Origin: Rutidosis leptorrhynchoides | Taxonomy: Eukaryota; Streptophyta; Magnoliopsida; Asterales; Asteraceae | Direction of reading: 5' to 3' | Assembly: GCF_046630445.1 (NCBI RefSeq) | Contig: NC_092336.1 | Coordinates: 205,129,001-205,193,000, forward strand | Length of the DNA stretch: 64,000 nt | Shown: positions 25,743-39,255 of the stretch, piece after piece | Numbering within the stretch: the first letter of the stretch is position 1 | Layout of the letters: every line of letters begins with the position of its first letter | The notes under the pieces: model-generated | Told to the model about the DNA's origin: nothing | Seen by the model: only the letters and a program-made list of their open reading frames with translations | Database searches by the model: none | Made by a program: the position numbers and the translations under genes

Positions 25743-28030
25743 ACACCTATCCACTATTCATCATCATCATCGATCTTCTTTCCTCAAGAACACCTTCAAG
25801 AAATCACTTGATCATAAAATCGTTTACATATTCGGATTCCTCTCGAAGAGCTCTACACATCCATCCCAACAATTTCTTGATTAGAGTAAGTTTTAAAAAC
25901 TCTAATTTTTGGGTTTTCATGTTTTTGTTACATTCTAGGGTAGATATAGTGTCTAGTGCTCAAGTCCTTGTATGTATGCATGATATTATTCGTTAATTTG
26001 ATCGATTGATGACTTTTTGATTAATCACGAATTTGTTTTGTGTGAGGTCAGAAACTTGAACTTGTTAAATGTATAATATTATGAGATAATCAGAATCCTC
26101 TTGAAAAACTAATAAGTTTGGGCTTTGGAATTTCGAATTTTCGTTACCGTATGCTCATGTTATGCTTAATTGAAGTTTTAACTCGTTTTATGAATGATCA
26201 CGAATTTGAATGGTATGCTACTGATATGAACATGATATTTTCAGTTTATGGTATGTGCATAAATGTATTCCTCTTGAAAAAATATTAACTTTTCATTAAG
26301 ATATCATGTGATTTCGATTTCTAGATCAAAAGTTATGATTAATTGATTTCGGGTTAAAAAATTCGTATTTGAAACTGAGATTCTGGAAAAGTTGAGTTTA
26401 TAATCTGATCATGGCATGATGATATTTGAAATGAGCTTGAAAAATTATTAACTTTTCGTTTAGATATCATATATTTTTGATTTATAGAAGTTAAGTTATG
26501 AACGATTTAAGTTATGTTTTTATATGTTGTTTATGAACGTTTTTGACATGGTTAATGACTTGTAGCTGCTAATATGAGTTCATAGGGTTGTTGGACTTGA
26601 AAAACGACTGATACTAGACTCAAGAATTGGGTCGATTCGAATTTTCTTTAGACTTTTACGCTCGTTCAAAGTTTGGTACATTTTAATAAAAATGCTGTTT
26701 GAATTCTGAAAACTGCACGAACCACTGTTAACGTTATCTGCAACTGGGTCTGATCTGAGTCGAACCAGGTTATGGGAATTTTTCTTTAGATTCTTCAATT
26801 AAAAACGCCGCATCTCCAATTGGCGGTGACTGATTTGGAGTTGCGATGATTTTTCTAAAATTCACAGAAGTTGATGCTGTAACTACGTTTTTAAACTTGT
26901 ATTTTTGTAAATGTTTCGGGTTATAAAAATAATGACCAGTACTTGAGACTTAAGACTTTTTGTATGAACTTAATACACTTATATTAACTATTTCATATAG
27001 TGTGGAGTGTTCTAAAGTGGTAATTTTGTATATATATAAACCATGTAATTTAAATCGCCGGTTTGGACATTTGACTCGTTTAAGCCAAAAAGTGTCAAAA
27101 TGGGTAACGGGCACCGTGGACACGTCCGATATATTAATTTAAGTAAGTTTGAAGATTGTAATGTTTTAAAAATGAGTTTTTCTATGTTTTGGTCAAAATG
27201 GGTATTTATGACCCATTTGGGTCATACGCGCCTACTTTGATCCATATACGAAATTTTGAGAAACAAAGGTATCTAACACGTCTAAAATATCATTTTGGAC
27301 TTGTGACATGATTTTTACATGCTCAAGTATTATGGTTTAGAATTTGAGGTGTCAATGGAAAATTTTTAGTATTTTAACAAGTGTCAAAATGACTCTCGGG
27401 CCTACTTTGAGGGCTCGTAAGTTAAAATCGGTTAGGTTTAGATAAAAACTATCATTTGGTATTGAAAGTCTTTACGACAAGCTTTAAAACGGTATATTAT
27501 ATGTATAATTTTGTTGAGGATAAACGGGTTTAAAACAAGCGTGAAAATGGGCAGTCGTTGCTGATTTTGAACTCTTAACAGCAAGTTTTATCAGCTTTTT
27601 ATGTTTCAAGAGGCTGTTTTCGCAAGGCTGTAACTTTTCAACCGTAACTCCGTTTTTGTCAAATAAACTAGCTATAGAAAGGTGGGATGATATACGTTCC
27701 AATGGTCACGACCAAAGGTACTATATCGAAATTGGTGGGACATGAAATCAGCTACAAAATACCTAAAAATACATATATGTAATTAATATATTTTTTTATA
27801 TATGAAAATGAATTACGTAAGTTTGACCTATGTTTGACTATTTGACCAACTTGACTAATATTATGAGATTGTTGACTTGTGTTGACTGTGTTTGACTTGC
27901 GATTGACTTACATTTGACTTACTTTGACTGTTGTTGACTTTTGTTGACTTTTGCTAATTTTTGCTAAATTTATGAGTCGGACTTAAGCAATAGGACTATA
28001 CGAACCCTATGGACCGACCTAGCTTATTAG
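25743..28030 (+). repeat. Y 5' LTR, segment between X and Z
   Basis: It matches 37887-40246 of the 3' LTR. It has no real gene; short frames are not conserved between copies. It contains a cluster of twelve TTGACC/T motifs at 27822-27950. The segment ends ATTAG, the target duplicated by Z. Confidence 0.88.
27822..27950 (+). promoter_or_regulatory. W-box (TTGAC[CT]) cluster in Y 5' LTR
   Basis: Twelve copies of TTGACC or TTGACT lie on the plus strand within about 130 bases. TTGAC[CT] is the core site of WRKY transcription factors, which respond to defence and stress. The same cluster is kept in the 3' LTR (40039-40165). The function is inferred from the motif only. Confidence 0.6.
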
Positions 28031-29457
28031 TATAACAACCCTCACTTTTCGACTTCCGATTTTACTAAAATACCTAGAGTTGTTATATACGAATAAATTT
28101 AACGTTGACCGAATAAACGTACGCTTAAAATAAATAATATAATTATAAATATTATAAATAAGATTATGATATATAATATAACATAATTACATCAATGAAT
28201 ATATATATAATATTTATATTACTTTTGTTATTTAGTTAATAGAATATATAATTAACTAAATAATACATAATATTATAACATTTATAAAACTAATAAAAAC
28301 TATAAATTAATAATCATAAATTTTAATTTTTATAAAAACTAAATATAATAATAATTTTTATATAAAATTCGTATTTAATAATTAAACAAATATAGAAATA
28401 AAATGTTAAATGTTCTTATAAATATCTTAAACAAATTTTTTTTTTAGAATTTTATACAAAAAAAAAATCAAAACTATATCTACTTTTAATAAATAAATAC
28501 AAAAATACAATCTACTTTTTCTTTTAAGATTTACTTATTTTATTTTAATTTTTTTTTTTACCTAACATTTTCAACTATAAATACCACATACATTTCTCAT
28601 TTCAAACTTACACCTTAATCTCTCATTTCTCTCTTAAAGAACTACTTCTAGTTGATATCTCGGTCACTTACTTGCTTTACTTTCCTTTCTTGCGTGGAAT
28701 ACTTCAACTGCTATTTAAGGTGAGTTTCATTTGCTCCCTTTTTATATATATTTTTGGGCTGAGAATACATGTTCTGATTTATAAATGTTTTACGAAATAG
28801 GCACAAGTACTAAAACTAATTCTATGTGGGTTTAAACCAGAAATATACCCTTAGCTTGGTAACATTAAACTACTTGTCTATGTACGGTAGGCGCGAATCC
28901 TAAAGATAGATCTATTGGGTCTGACAAACCCCATCCTGACTATGGGATGCTTTAGTACTTCGAGGTTATTTTAAACACACCTGATCTGGTGTACTTCAGA
29001 GGGTAAAACATGAACGTTAAGGCTTGTTACCGGGTGCCTACAACTTATAGAATGCTTTTATACACTTGCTAGTGTACGGATATTTATGAAACTGAAATCT
29101 TGTGGCCTATTATTATAACGGAAATGATTGATTTTGATAAACTAATGAACTCACCAACCTTTTTGGTTGACACTTTAAGCATGTTTTGTCTCAGGTGACG
29201 AATAAGATGATTGCCATGATTGCTACCTGATGAATTGAATGCTGCTACATGGAGTCTTCATTTCATTACATTTACTTTGCATTAAGACTATTATTATTAT
29301 TTCAGTTTAAATTTGATGTAAAACTTTTAATGCTTCCGCTGTTTTATTAATAAATGTTTTATTCAAAACGTCTCATATAGAGTCGTTCTCGTATATACAA
29401 CTGTGATTTGATATAATTAGTCACAAATACCCTAGGCCCTATTCTGGGGGTGTGACA
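28031..29457 (+). repeat. 5' LTR of element Z
   Basis: The LTR is 1427 bp, starting TATAACAACCC and ending GGGTGTGACA. It has a TATA box (TATAAATA, 28576-28583), a GTGAGT site 140 bases later (28720), the palindrome ATAGATCTAT (28906-28915), the CACCAACC...GGTTGAC hairpin and a CTCAG/GT site (29194). The first 500 bases are very AT-rich. The start reads TA rather than the usual TG in both LTRs. Confidence 0.9.
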
Positions 29458-29460
29458 GAT

Positions 29461-29472
29461 TGGTATCAGAGC
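29461..29472 (+). promoter_or_regulatory. Primer-binding site of Z (tRNA-iMet)
   Basis: TGGTATCAGAGC lies three bases after the 5' LTR. It is complementary to the 3' end of initiator methionine tRNA. Confidence 0.9.
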
Positions 29473-30365
29473 AGGTTGTTGTAGAGAACCAGGATTGCAT
29501 TTTATGTGTGCCTTATACAATTAGGTACCTTAGCAATGTAGGACTACAACTTTCCTTGACCATAGTGCCTTTAATTGTTGCCTTTAATTGATAAATGCTA
29601 CACTATACCTTAGAAACTATACTTAAATCTTAAGATTATAACATACACGATAATGTGAAATTACTCGAACGTCAACGCTACTTAAGGCCTAGGGTGATCC
29701 TTGGTATCACTATGGGACGCTTGTGGATTTCGAATGCCAAACTTAGATTTTGGTCGAGAATTCCTGGGCCAACCGGTAACAATTGATCATTCAAGTGACT
29801 CGGCGGTGGCATAGATGTTTGGGTATGGTGCACAATATCAAACCTGACTATAGTGATCATACAACACTTAGTCACTTACGCACTTAATAAGTGGTGAACT
29901 TATTAAGAACAACTCACCTAGTCATCTATCCTGGTTTTGTGTATTACATATGTATTACATGAAATATTATCCAAGATTTTTGAAACTCCTATAATTCATA
30001 CTCAAACGTATATAACTCCCTGTTATATCACGAACCTATATGCCTTATGCCTTTATGCATCGGTTTGCGAACCGGGAAATGTCATTGGGTTATCACAGTA
30101 TACGAATTGAAAGTCTTTAATCGAAAGATTATTAGATTACATACTTATCATTTTATAATCTCGACACATCATACTGCCATTATTAGAGTATAGACAAATC
30201 ATATCTTAGCATATCTATTCCCAATAGACCTTGTCTAACACTTTTCCTAAATTTCCTCCGTAAATTACGGAAATCTTTCTGCTATATATACGTATTCAAG
30301 GAGATGAATATATCATTCAATATTCAACACCCATTTCATATCAAACCCTATTCCAAACACATAAT

Positions 30366-30956
30366 ATGGATTTCTCACCTAATTCCTCAAGTTCTTCTAG
30401 CTCCAAAGATAGCGTGACAGGAGCACACCCACCGATCAATTACCGTGATTTCTTTAGAAAATGGGGATGGGTTCGCGAAATACTCACCCTATGGAGAAAT
30501 GAAGAAGGTACTCCTTATCACGAGCCAAACTTACCACCAAACGTCGGAGTACTCGATCCTCTTACTGGCGAACCTGTTCGCAATACCGTTTTCACTCTTT
30601 TCGCAAGGATTTTCCGCCTCGAAGGTCGACTCGATGTAACCAACGACAATATTCGTCCTCTACTCTCGAATTCTAACCAGAAAGGGTTATTAGAAGAAGT
30701 TAGAAGACTTCGAACTAAATATCAAGAATTGACAAACCTTACAGAGGAATGGGTAGAACAAATCCATAGACTCGAGCGTAAAGTAGAAACCCTGGAGGAA
30801 ATAGTGCGCGATTTGGTAGCTAGGCTCACATTTACTAACCAAGTACCACAAGCAGAACCAACAGCAGCACCAGCACCACCAGTACTATCAGCATCACCAC
30901 CAACAGCATCAGCTTCACCAACAACAACATCAGCATCCCACGTCTCAACATCATAA
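30366..30956 (+). CDS. Gag-like coiled-coil ORF of element Z
   Basis: This ORF encodes 196 residues. The order is a Ser-rich start (SPNSSSSSSSKDS), WGWVREILTLWRNEEG, LTGEPVRNTVFTLFARI, a long coiled coil (about residues 95-160, RLERKVETLEEIVRDLVARL) and an Ala/Pro/Ser/Thr tail. It is longer than the related ORF of X (131 aa) but has the same layout and similar upstream leader (about 900 bases from the LTR). It corresponds to the N-terminal part of Tekay gag; no capsid core or zinc knuckle follows. Confidence 0.7.
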   Translation: MDFSPNSSSSSSSKDSVTGAHPPINYRDFFRKWGWVREILTLWRNEEGTPYHEPNLPPNVGVLDPLTGEPVRNTVFTLFARIFRLEGRLDVTNDNIRPLLSNSNQKGLLEEVRRLRTKYQELTNLTEEWVEQIHRLERKVETLEEIVRDLVARLTFTNQVPQAEPTAAPAPPVLSASPPTASASPTTTSASHVSTS

Positions 30957-31739
30957 TCGGTACCTCAAACATCGACATCATACACCCATAGATACTAAGG
31001 AATATTAGTAATAATGAGTTAAGATGTATTGACTCATTCTTCCTAAAAAATTATATATGTATACTTTATATATATATGGTTTGGAACAATAATAAATCTT
31101 TTCGTACTAAACTATTACGTGTGAATCTTAACTAGTATGTACTACTTGGTTAATTCATATCACTAATACGCCATGATGTACATCCTTCGTTAATGTCTTA
31201 ACAATCATTAATCACTGCTTCAGTACAATAAACTCCATTTCATAATAAACTAAGTATATTATTCAAATGCATGTGTGATTTTACACTCCTATTTTCGATG
31301 TACTCGAAAATTTCTCGAAAACATCATTTGTGCCTTATGAATTTCACAAGAAATCCACGAGCATCAACATCATATACTGAGGTATATTAATAACAATGAA
31401 CGATGAAGTATTGATTCATAACTTCATTAAAGAAATATTCCGCGACGATTATGTAATCTCTAAAGTTTTGGAGATTATTTATTCTCGTTTCAACCGTAAA
31501 TCAAATGAGTTTAATATTATATTAACTTATTAAATCCATAATTACATCTGAAGAAAATATATATGTATGTATATTTTCATAAAGATTGTATTTGAAAATT
31601 CTTTTGTACAAACTGTTGATTGTGAAAATATTTTAACGGTTAGGTAATACCCAAGAAATATCTAACATTCACATTAATATATTACATTGTACATTCTTCA
31701 AAATCCTTGAAAACATATCAGATTGATAATCAATGATTC

Positions 31740-31955
31740 AGATCAGTTAACCTTGAGAATGCTGATGAAGCAGCAAAAGCTGTAGATGGCCTTAATGACC
31801 AGAAGCTTGATAATAAAGAATTGTGTGTTGGAAAAGCTCAAAAGAATATCTGGTATTGAAAGACGGATTGAGCAAAACATGAAGGAGACCAAGGACAAAT
31901 CCCAAGGACTAAACCTATAACCAAAGAATCTAGATGATTCGATTTCTGAAGGAAA
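31740..31955 (+). pseudogene. Captured poly(A)-binding protein fragment in Z
   Basis: The stretch reads VNLENADEAAKAVDGLN and then VGKAQK, which is the second half of RRM3 of plant poly(A)-binding protein. It is followed by RRIEQNMKETKDKSQGLNL and KNLDDSIS, the linker and start of RRM4. This is better preserved than in X. It is broken and sits in an LTR element, so it is a fossil capture. Having it at the same relative place in X and Z implies one capture in their common ancestor. Confidence 0.82.
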
Positions 31956-32236
31956 TCACAGAAGATCTTTTTACGCATTCTAAATCCTTACAGAAGAATT
32001 TCTTCATTATCCATCGATTTTAGAAATTCTAAAATATCATCATATCTTTCGTTATAAATATCCTCGATATTTCTAAAGATATCTTCATAACGATTCTTGT
32101 CCGCAATTAATTATCTCTTTGTAATATCTTTATTACATCATAAAGGAAAACTGTTTAAGTTTCTATATTCCGTAAAATTTAAATTCAAATTTTGAATGAT
32201 TTGAAGTAGTGTTGAGAATTGAAGCATGAGTTAGTA

Positions 32237-32331
32237 TAATATAATGACGTCAGGCCAACATGATTATATTACAGTAAGTCATGCTAAATTTTTAATGGAA
32301 GATGATGATTCATAGACTTTATAATCATCAT
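32237..32331 (+). other. Twin potential RNA hairpins in Z
   Basis: Hairpin 1: TAATATAAT (32237-32245) with ATTATATTA (32263-32271). Hairpin 2: ATGATGATT (32302-32310) with AATCATCAT (32323-32331). The second stem differs from that of X on both arms in a compensating way. A third stem, GTTTTATC/GATAAAAC (33075-33082 and 33099-33106), is also shared with X (22204-22211 and 22228-22235). Confidence 0.6.
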
Positions 32332-33254
32332 TTGTCATGTTACACGACTCTTACATTCTACTTAATCTCTGAACATATCAAGCAAATATATTCTTGATAG
32401 TTCTATCCTCAGTAATTCTGGTAATTTACCAAATCAAATCGTGATATTACGCTTAGAACAGTAGGTCCATTCGAAACTTCATACCTACAAATTCTGGACC
32501 ATTACTCGCTTTACTTAGAGTCGAGAGGAGAATAAAAAGGCAAAGAGCTCCGACATATAAGGGAAAATATGTAGCCCGATAACGATACCGAAATTACAAA
32601 CCGTGTATATCAATACGTATTGCAACGTAAAGACATGGGAGAATTAAAAACACTATAACCCCAAGGTAATAGTAGAAGAAAACAAATTCCTCTAGTGGTA
32701 AATGAAAAAGAAGAATGACTGAAATGATAGTCAGAAAAATATCCAGGATAAGAACTGGATGGAGCATTCTCACAATCTTTGGAAGTATGAATTGAGGAAG
32801 AAAGTATAGAAGTGGTGAAGATAATGAAACGGAAGAAACTAATTTATAGCAAAATTCCAAACACAGCAATTGAAGCAATTCACCTCATTTAATCAAAGAA
32901 AATTTCAAATTCCTTAATTACCGGAGAATCAAATCTTATGGATTACGAAGATTTCCTTTAATCCCTTGAATTCCAAAAAATCAATCGTGACTACGTCAAA
33001 AGTTAAGGCGAACATTTAATTTCTCATTCACTCTTTTACAATAGCTTCGTTTATACGCTTCCTATAATCAAATCGTTTTATCCATATTATTCAGTAGTGA
33101 TAAAACTTTATTTTTTCAACTTATATTCATCATTACAATATTCTTGTTGTAAACAATGATGATCTCTATCAAACTTCATGACTATAATTTTCATGAACTA
33201 CTCTCTGTTTTGTCTACCCTAATATTGTGACATAAACACTCAAAGTTTTAAATA

Positions 33255-33560
33255 AGCTCAATACTATTCATAACACATTTCATGTGTTCAGTTTACTAAA
33301 ATGCTCGTATAACACCATCATCCCTTTTGAGGATAACCTAGTCAAATGACACTCTTATTAATCCTTTAGATAACCTCCGCATTAATGATAAAATGCACTT
33401 TATAGAAGAACCTGTAAGAAATTAGGGTTCGTATTATTTAAATGCATGAAACAGAACAATATTCTATCCGTTGGAATTCACGAAAGGCCCCGAACCTACC
33501 TGGGAACGTGAAGACCAGATAAAACGTAAATATCCTCGTTTAGGTACGAACAACGCTAAT
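33255..33560 (+). pseudogene. Remnant of integrase C-terminus/chromodomain in Z
   Basis: Short pieces recall the end of Tekay pol: a VHNTFHV block near 33268, MHFIEEPV near 33390 and PEPTWEREDQIKRKYPR near 33490-33540. They match the order in W (12185-12440). This shows that Z derives from a full Tekay element by loss of most of gag-pol. The remnant is broken. Confidence 0.7.
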
Positions 33561-33611
33561 TGATGGCAAAAACTAAATTTCGGGACGAAATTTCTTTTAA
33601 CGGGTAGGTAC

Positions 33612-35037
33612 TATAACAACCCTCACTTTTCGACTTCCGATTTTACTAAAATACCTAGAGTTGTTATATACGAATAAATTTAACGTTGACCGAATAAACG
33701 TACGCTTAAAATAAATAATATAATTATAAATATTATAAATAAGATTATGATATATAATATAACATAATTACATCAATGAATATATATATAATATTTATAT
33801 TACTTTTGTTATTTAGTTAATAGAATATATAATTAACTAAATAATACATAATATTATAACATTTATAAAACTAATAAAAACTATAAATTAATAATCATAA
33901 ATTTTAATTTTTATAAAAACTAAATATAATAATAATTTTTATATAAAATTTGTATTTAATAATTAAACAAATATAGAAATAAAATGTTAAATGTTCTTAG
34001 AAATATCTTAAACAAATTTTTTTTTTAGAATTTTATACAAAAAAAAAATCAAAACTATATCTACTTTTAATAAATAAATACAAAAATACAAACTACTTTT
34101 TCTTTTAAGATTTACTTATTTTATTTTAATTTTTTTTTTACCTAACATTTTCAACTATAAATACCACATACATTTCTCATTTCAAACTTACACCTTAATC
34201 TCTCATTTCTCTCTTAAAGAACTACTTCTAGTTGATATCTCGGTCACTTACTTGCTTTACTTTCCTTTCTTGCGTGGAATACTTCAACTGCTATTTAAGG
34301 TGAGTTTCATTTGCTCCCTTTTTATATATATTTTTGGGCTGAGAATACATGCGCTGATTTATAAATGTTTTACGAAATAGGCACAAGTACTAAAACTAAT
34401 TCTATGTGGGTTTAAACCAGAAATATACCCTTAGCTTGGTAACATTAAACTACTTGTCTATGTACGGTAGGCGCGAATCCTAAAGATAGATCTATTGGGT
34501 CTGACAAACCCCATCCTGACTATGGGATGCTTTAGTACTTCGAGGTTATTTTAAACACACCTGATCTGGTGTACTTCAGAGGGTAAAACATGAACGTTAA
34601 GGCTTGTTACCGGGTGCCTACAACTTATAGAATGCTTTTATACACTTGCTAGTGTACGGATATTTATGAAACTGAAATCTTGTGGCCTATTATTATAACG
34701 GAAATGATTGATTTTGATAAACTAATGAACTCACCAACCTTTTTGGTTGACACTTTAAGCATGTTTTGTCTCAGGTGACGAATAAGATGATTGCCATGAT
34801 TGCTACCTGATGAATTGAATGCTGCTACATGGAGTCTTCATTTCATTACATTTACTTTGCATTAAGACTATTATTATTATTTCAGTTTAAATTTGATGTA
34901 AAACTTTTAATGCTTCCGTTGTTTTATTAATAAATGTTTTATTCAAAACGTCTCATATAGAGTCGTTCTCGTATATACAACTGTGATTTGATATAATTAG
35001 TCACAAATACCCTAGGCCCTATTTTGGGGGTGTGACA
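33612..35037 (+). repeat. 3' LTR of element Z
   Basis: The LTR is 1426 bp and starts TATAACAACCC after the Tekay-type AATTTCGGGACGAAATT and ACGGGTAGGTAC motif. The TATA box is at 34156-34163 and the palindrome at 34486-34495. It ends TGTGACA, followed by the target duplication ATTAG. Confidence 0.9.
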
Positions 35038-36006
35038 ATTAGACACTTATTGACCAACATATGTTCTCTAGGTTGAGGTCTACGGTTACTTGCATTCCGA
35101 TATTCGGTCACATATCTGTGATTTATTTCTGAAGTTGTCAGGTGAGTTTCATTTGCTCCCTTTTTAATTGCTTTTGCAATCTATATTTTTGGGCTGAGAA
35201 TACATGCACCTTATTTTAAACGCAATGGATACAAGTACATACTAAATTCTACACCGAGTTTGAACCGAAAATCCCCTAGCTTTGGTAACTAGTAACTGCC
35301 AGTTATAAGAACTGGTGGGCGCGGATAGTTGTATATGGATCCATAGGGCTTGACATCCCCGTCTGTTCCAGGTATAGAGACCCTAGCCTGAACTATAAAA
35401 CAGACGTATGCTATTTGAGTTTAGTACACGTTAGATTGCGTGTATTGTACATGTTGGTTGCATGTATGTTAAAACAGGGGTACTTATTATATATACGTTA
35501 AGTTTAGTTACCAGGGTGCTCAATTTCGTAGAATATTTTGATAAACGTTTTGGATGAAACAACTGAAATCTTGTGGTCCACCTTTATATACAGATTATGC
35601 GCAATATTAAAACTATGAACTCACCACCCTTTGTGTTGACACTTTTAAGCATGTTTATTCTCAGGTCCCTAGAAGTCTTCCGCTGTTTGCTTATACGTTA
35701 TACAAGCTATGTGCATGGAGTCATACATGCTTTATTAGAGAAAACTTTGCATTCACAAAATCATCACCATGTATCTTATTTTGACTGCATTGTCAACGGA
35801 TGTATTATTGTAAACTATTATTTACGGTGAGTGTCTATATGTAGAAATCATCAGATGTCGAAAACCTTGGATTTAGATATTCATTTATGGTGTGCCTTTT
35901 CAAAAGAATGCAATGTTTACAAAACGTATCATATAGAGGTCAATACCTCGCAATGAAACCGGTGAATAACGTACTGCGTCAATAGCAATTTTGGCGGGTC
36001 GTTACA
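35038..36006 (+). repeat. Y 5' LTR, right end
   Basis: This is the continuation of the Y 5' LTR after Z, matching 40242-41210. It has a GTGAGT site at 35142, the 12-bp palindrome TATGGATCCATA (35334-35345) and a CTCAG/GT site (35664), and ends GGGTCGTTACA. A short frame at 35573-35830 is present in both LTRs only because the LTRs are twins. Confidence 0.88.
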
Positions 36007-37030
36007 GGTGGTATCAGAGCGTTGGTTGTAGGGAATTAGGTGCATTAGTGTGTCTAACCTGGACTGTTTAGATACATTAGTGGCCTAGTCTACAACCGTG
36101 TCGTTACACTTATATGTGATTATGTGCATATTCTGATATTAATATAATATTATTATTACTATCGGTGAGAAAGTATTTCTCCTTTTGATTACAAACCTTC
36201 TCCTGCTCAAGCGAGTTCATTTTCAAAACCCCGGTTATTGAAAAACCAGGAAGCGTCATTCAGGACTTTCGAAATTCCAGACATTCCTACGTGAGTTATT
36301 ACTTATATATTTTTATAGATATCATTTGTGTTATATTATGTGCTTATGTGCTTCGATTAAGAAATTCCGGACATCTCGAATTCTGAATCGGAAGAAGTCT
36401 TTTCCAGCTCACGAAGATTCTCGGTAGTTTCAAAGACATTCTTACGACGTTCCCTTTCAATATTTTAATTATAATAAATATTATATTCCTGTACTATTTT
36501 TAGTACACCTCTTTTTGAAATTATTTTGATTTATTAATTCTGGAAAACGACACTTGTTTCATATCCATAAATATTTTGGAGTAGTGTTGGAATAGAAGCA
36601 TGAGTTAGTGTAATATAGTGACGCCCGATCAACGTGGTTATATTATGGTAAGTCATGCGAAAGTTCTAATGGAACGTGATGGGGGTAAAACTTGATCAAC
36701 CTTACCTTCACCATGTACCATGTTACACGATTCCTTTATTTTTTCTGCTGACATCTGAATATACTAAGACTCTATATGTGACATCATCTAAGGTCACACA
36801 TAATTCCCTTCCAATCCTTATCATATCATACTTGCACTCCGAGCAATTTATTCAAAGGTATTCGTCATCAAAGGAACATGATCTCGTTTTACCCAAATTC
36901 CATACTTAACTACAAGATGCTCGATCTTTCTACGTCAAGACGAACATTTCTATCCTCACTTGTTTCCTAAACGTCGTTTAATCTCACCAACCAAAATTTC
37001 GAGACGAAATTTTCTTTAAGGGGTAGGTAA
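36007..37030 (+). other. Interior of element Y: PBS, hairpins, polypurine region
   Basis: The interior opens with the tRNA-iMet primer-binding site TGGTATCAGAGC (36009-36020). Hairpin 1 (36611-36645) and hairpin 2 are recognisable: CGTGATGGGGGTAA (36675-36688) can pair with TTACCTTCACCATG (36702-36715) at 13 of 14 positions if G-U pairs are allowed. The region ends with AATTTCGAGACGAAATT and AAGGGGTAGGTAA, a polypurine region. No gene is visible. Confidence 0.75.
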
Positions 37031-37388
37031 TGTAATAACCCGACTTTTTACGTTAACTTTTCATTAAAAACTTAACAACTGTTAATTAAAATTTACAATT
37101 TTGTATGTAATTTTTATACTATTATTAATATTGGTTATATGTTTTTTTTTAAAACACTACGGTTAGTGAAAACGAGAAAAATATATTTTAAGGCAACAAA
37201 ACGTATGATTATTAATTTTAATAATTATGTTATATAACAATTGAGTTTTAAAAATCATTTTAATTAAGTAGGATGTCAATACTTATATTTTTATTGGTAT
37301 TCAACAAGTATTTATACGCATATTATACAAACGTTTCTACATGTATGTGCATAGTTATATACACTAATAATTCAAACTAATAATTCTG

Positions 37389-37448
<60 letters not shown>

Positions 37449-39166
37449 TAGATAATAGATACAAAATTCGTGACTCACTTGCCAACTACTCCCATAAATT
37501 ACGTAACACATGATTTATAAACATTATAATTACTTTATTATATAATTTAAATATAAAAATGATATTTAAATATATTCTTAATAATTGATTTGAATTAAAT
37601 ATAAAAGGTTTCGAACAATATATATAGATGTATTTTTTTATAAATATAAAATTTACCAATTATTGAATCATATTAAGATAGGATACATTGGATTTTAACT
37701 AACGGATAAAACTTAATTATCACCCTTGACAATATATTATATCTATATTTTCTTACTATTAAACCCGTGACTACACACTAATACCCGTGTTTACCTAACT
37801 TAAAACCGTGACTCTATCTTATCTATATTATTTCTGATTCAGTCATTCATTTCATCTAACACACACACGTACACAATTTTCTCAAAGAACACCCATCCAC
37901 TATTCATCATCATCATCGATCTTCTTTCCTCAAGAACACCTTCAAGAAATCACTTGATCATAAAATCGTTTACATATTCGGATTCCTCTCGAAGAGCTCT
38001 ACACATCCATCCCAACAATTTCTTGATTAGAGTAAGTTTTAAAAACTCTAATTTTTGGGTTTTCATGTTTTTGTTACATTCTAAGGTAGATATAGTGTCT
38101 AGTGCTCAAGTCCTTGTATGTATGCATGATATTATTCGTTAATTTGATCGATTGATGACTTTTTGATTAATCACGAATTTGTTTTGTGTGAGGTCAGAAA
38201 CTTGAACTTGTTAAATGTATAATATTATGAGATAATCAGAATCCTCTTGAAAAACTAATAAGTTTGGGCTTTGGAATTTCGAATTTTCGTTACTGTATGC
38301 TCATGTTATGCTTAATTGAAGTTTTAACTCGTTTTATGAATGATCACGAATTTGAATGGTATGCTACTGATATGAACATGATATTTTCAGTTTATGGTAT
38401 GTGCATAAATATATTCCTCTTGAAAAATTATTAACTTTTCATTAAGATATCATGTGATTTCGATTTCTAGATCAAAAGTTATGATTAATTGATTTCGGGT
38501 TAAAAAATTCGTATTTGAAACTGAGATTCTGGAAAAGTTGAGTTTATAATCTGATCATGGCATGATGATATTTGAAATGAGCTTGAAAAATTATTAACTT
38601 TTCGTTTAGATATCATATGTTTTTGATTTATAGAAGTTAAGTTATGAACGATTTAAGTTATGTTTTTATATGTTGTTTATGAACGTTTTTGACATGGTTA
38701 ATGACTTGTAGCTGCTAATATGAGTTCATAGAATTGTTGGACTTGAAAAACGACTGATACTAGACTCAATAATTGGGTCGATTCGAATTTTCTTTTGACT
38801 TTTACGCTCATTCAAAGTTTGGTACATTTTAATAAAAATGCTGTTTGAATTCTGAAAACTGCACGAACCACTGTTAACGTTTTCTGCAACTGGGTCTGAT
38901 CTGAGTCGAACCAGGTTATGGAAATTTTTCTGTAGATTCTTCACTTAAAAACACCGCATCTCCAATTGGCGGTGACTGATTTGGAGTTGCGATGATTTTT
39001 CTAAAATTCACAGAAGTTGATGCTGTAACTACGTTTTTAAACTTGTATTTTTGCAAATGTTTCGGGTTATAAAAATAATGACCAATACTTGAGACTTGAG
39101 ACTTTTTGTATGAACTTAATACACTTATATTAACTATTTTATATAGTGTGGAGTGTTCTAAAGTGG

Positions 39167-39255
<89 letters not shown>

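Larger units (their letters stand above)
28031..35037 (+). mobile_element. Element Z: pol-less Tekay-like LTR retrotransposon, complete
   Basis: This is the only complete element in the nest. LTRs at 28031-29457 and 33612-35037 are flanked by the target duplication ATTAG (28026-28030 and 35038-35042). The interior (4154 bp) has a primer-binding site, a gag-like ORF, a captured poly(A)-binding-protein fragment, hairpins and only the extreme 3' end of a pol gene. By eye the two LTRs differ at fewer than about ten positions in 1.43 kb, so this is a very recent insertion. Element proteins would have to come from another copy. Confidence 0.92.

Noticed and set aside
35573-35830. 85-aa frame present at two places (also 40777-41034)
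   Set aside because: It is LTR sequence of Y duplicated as twin LTRs. It has no start context and no similarity to a known protein.
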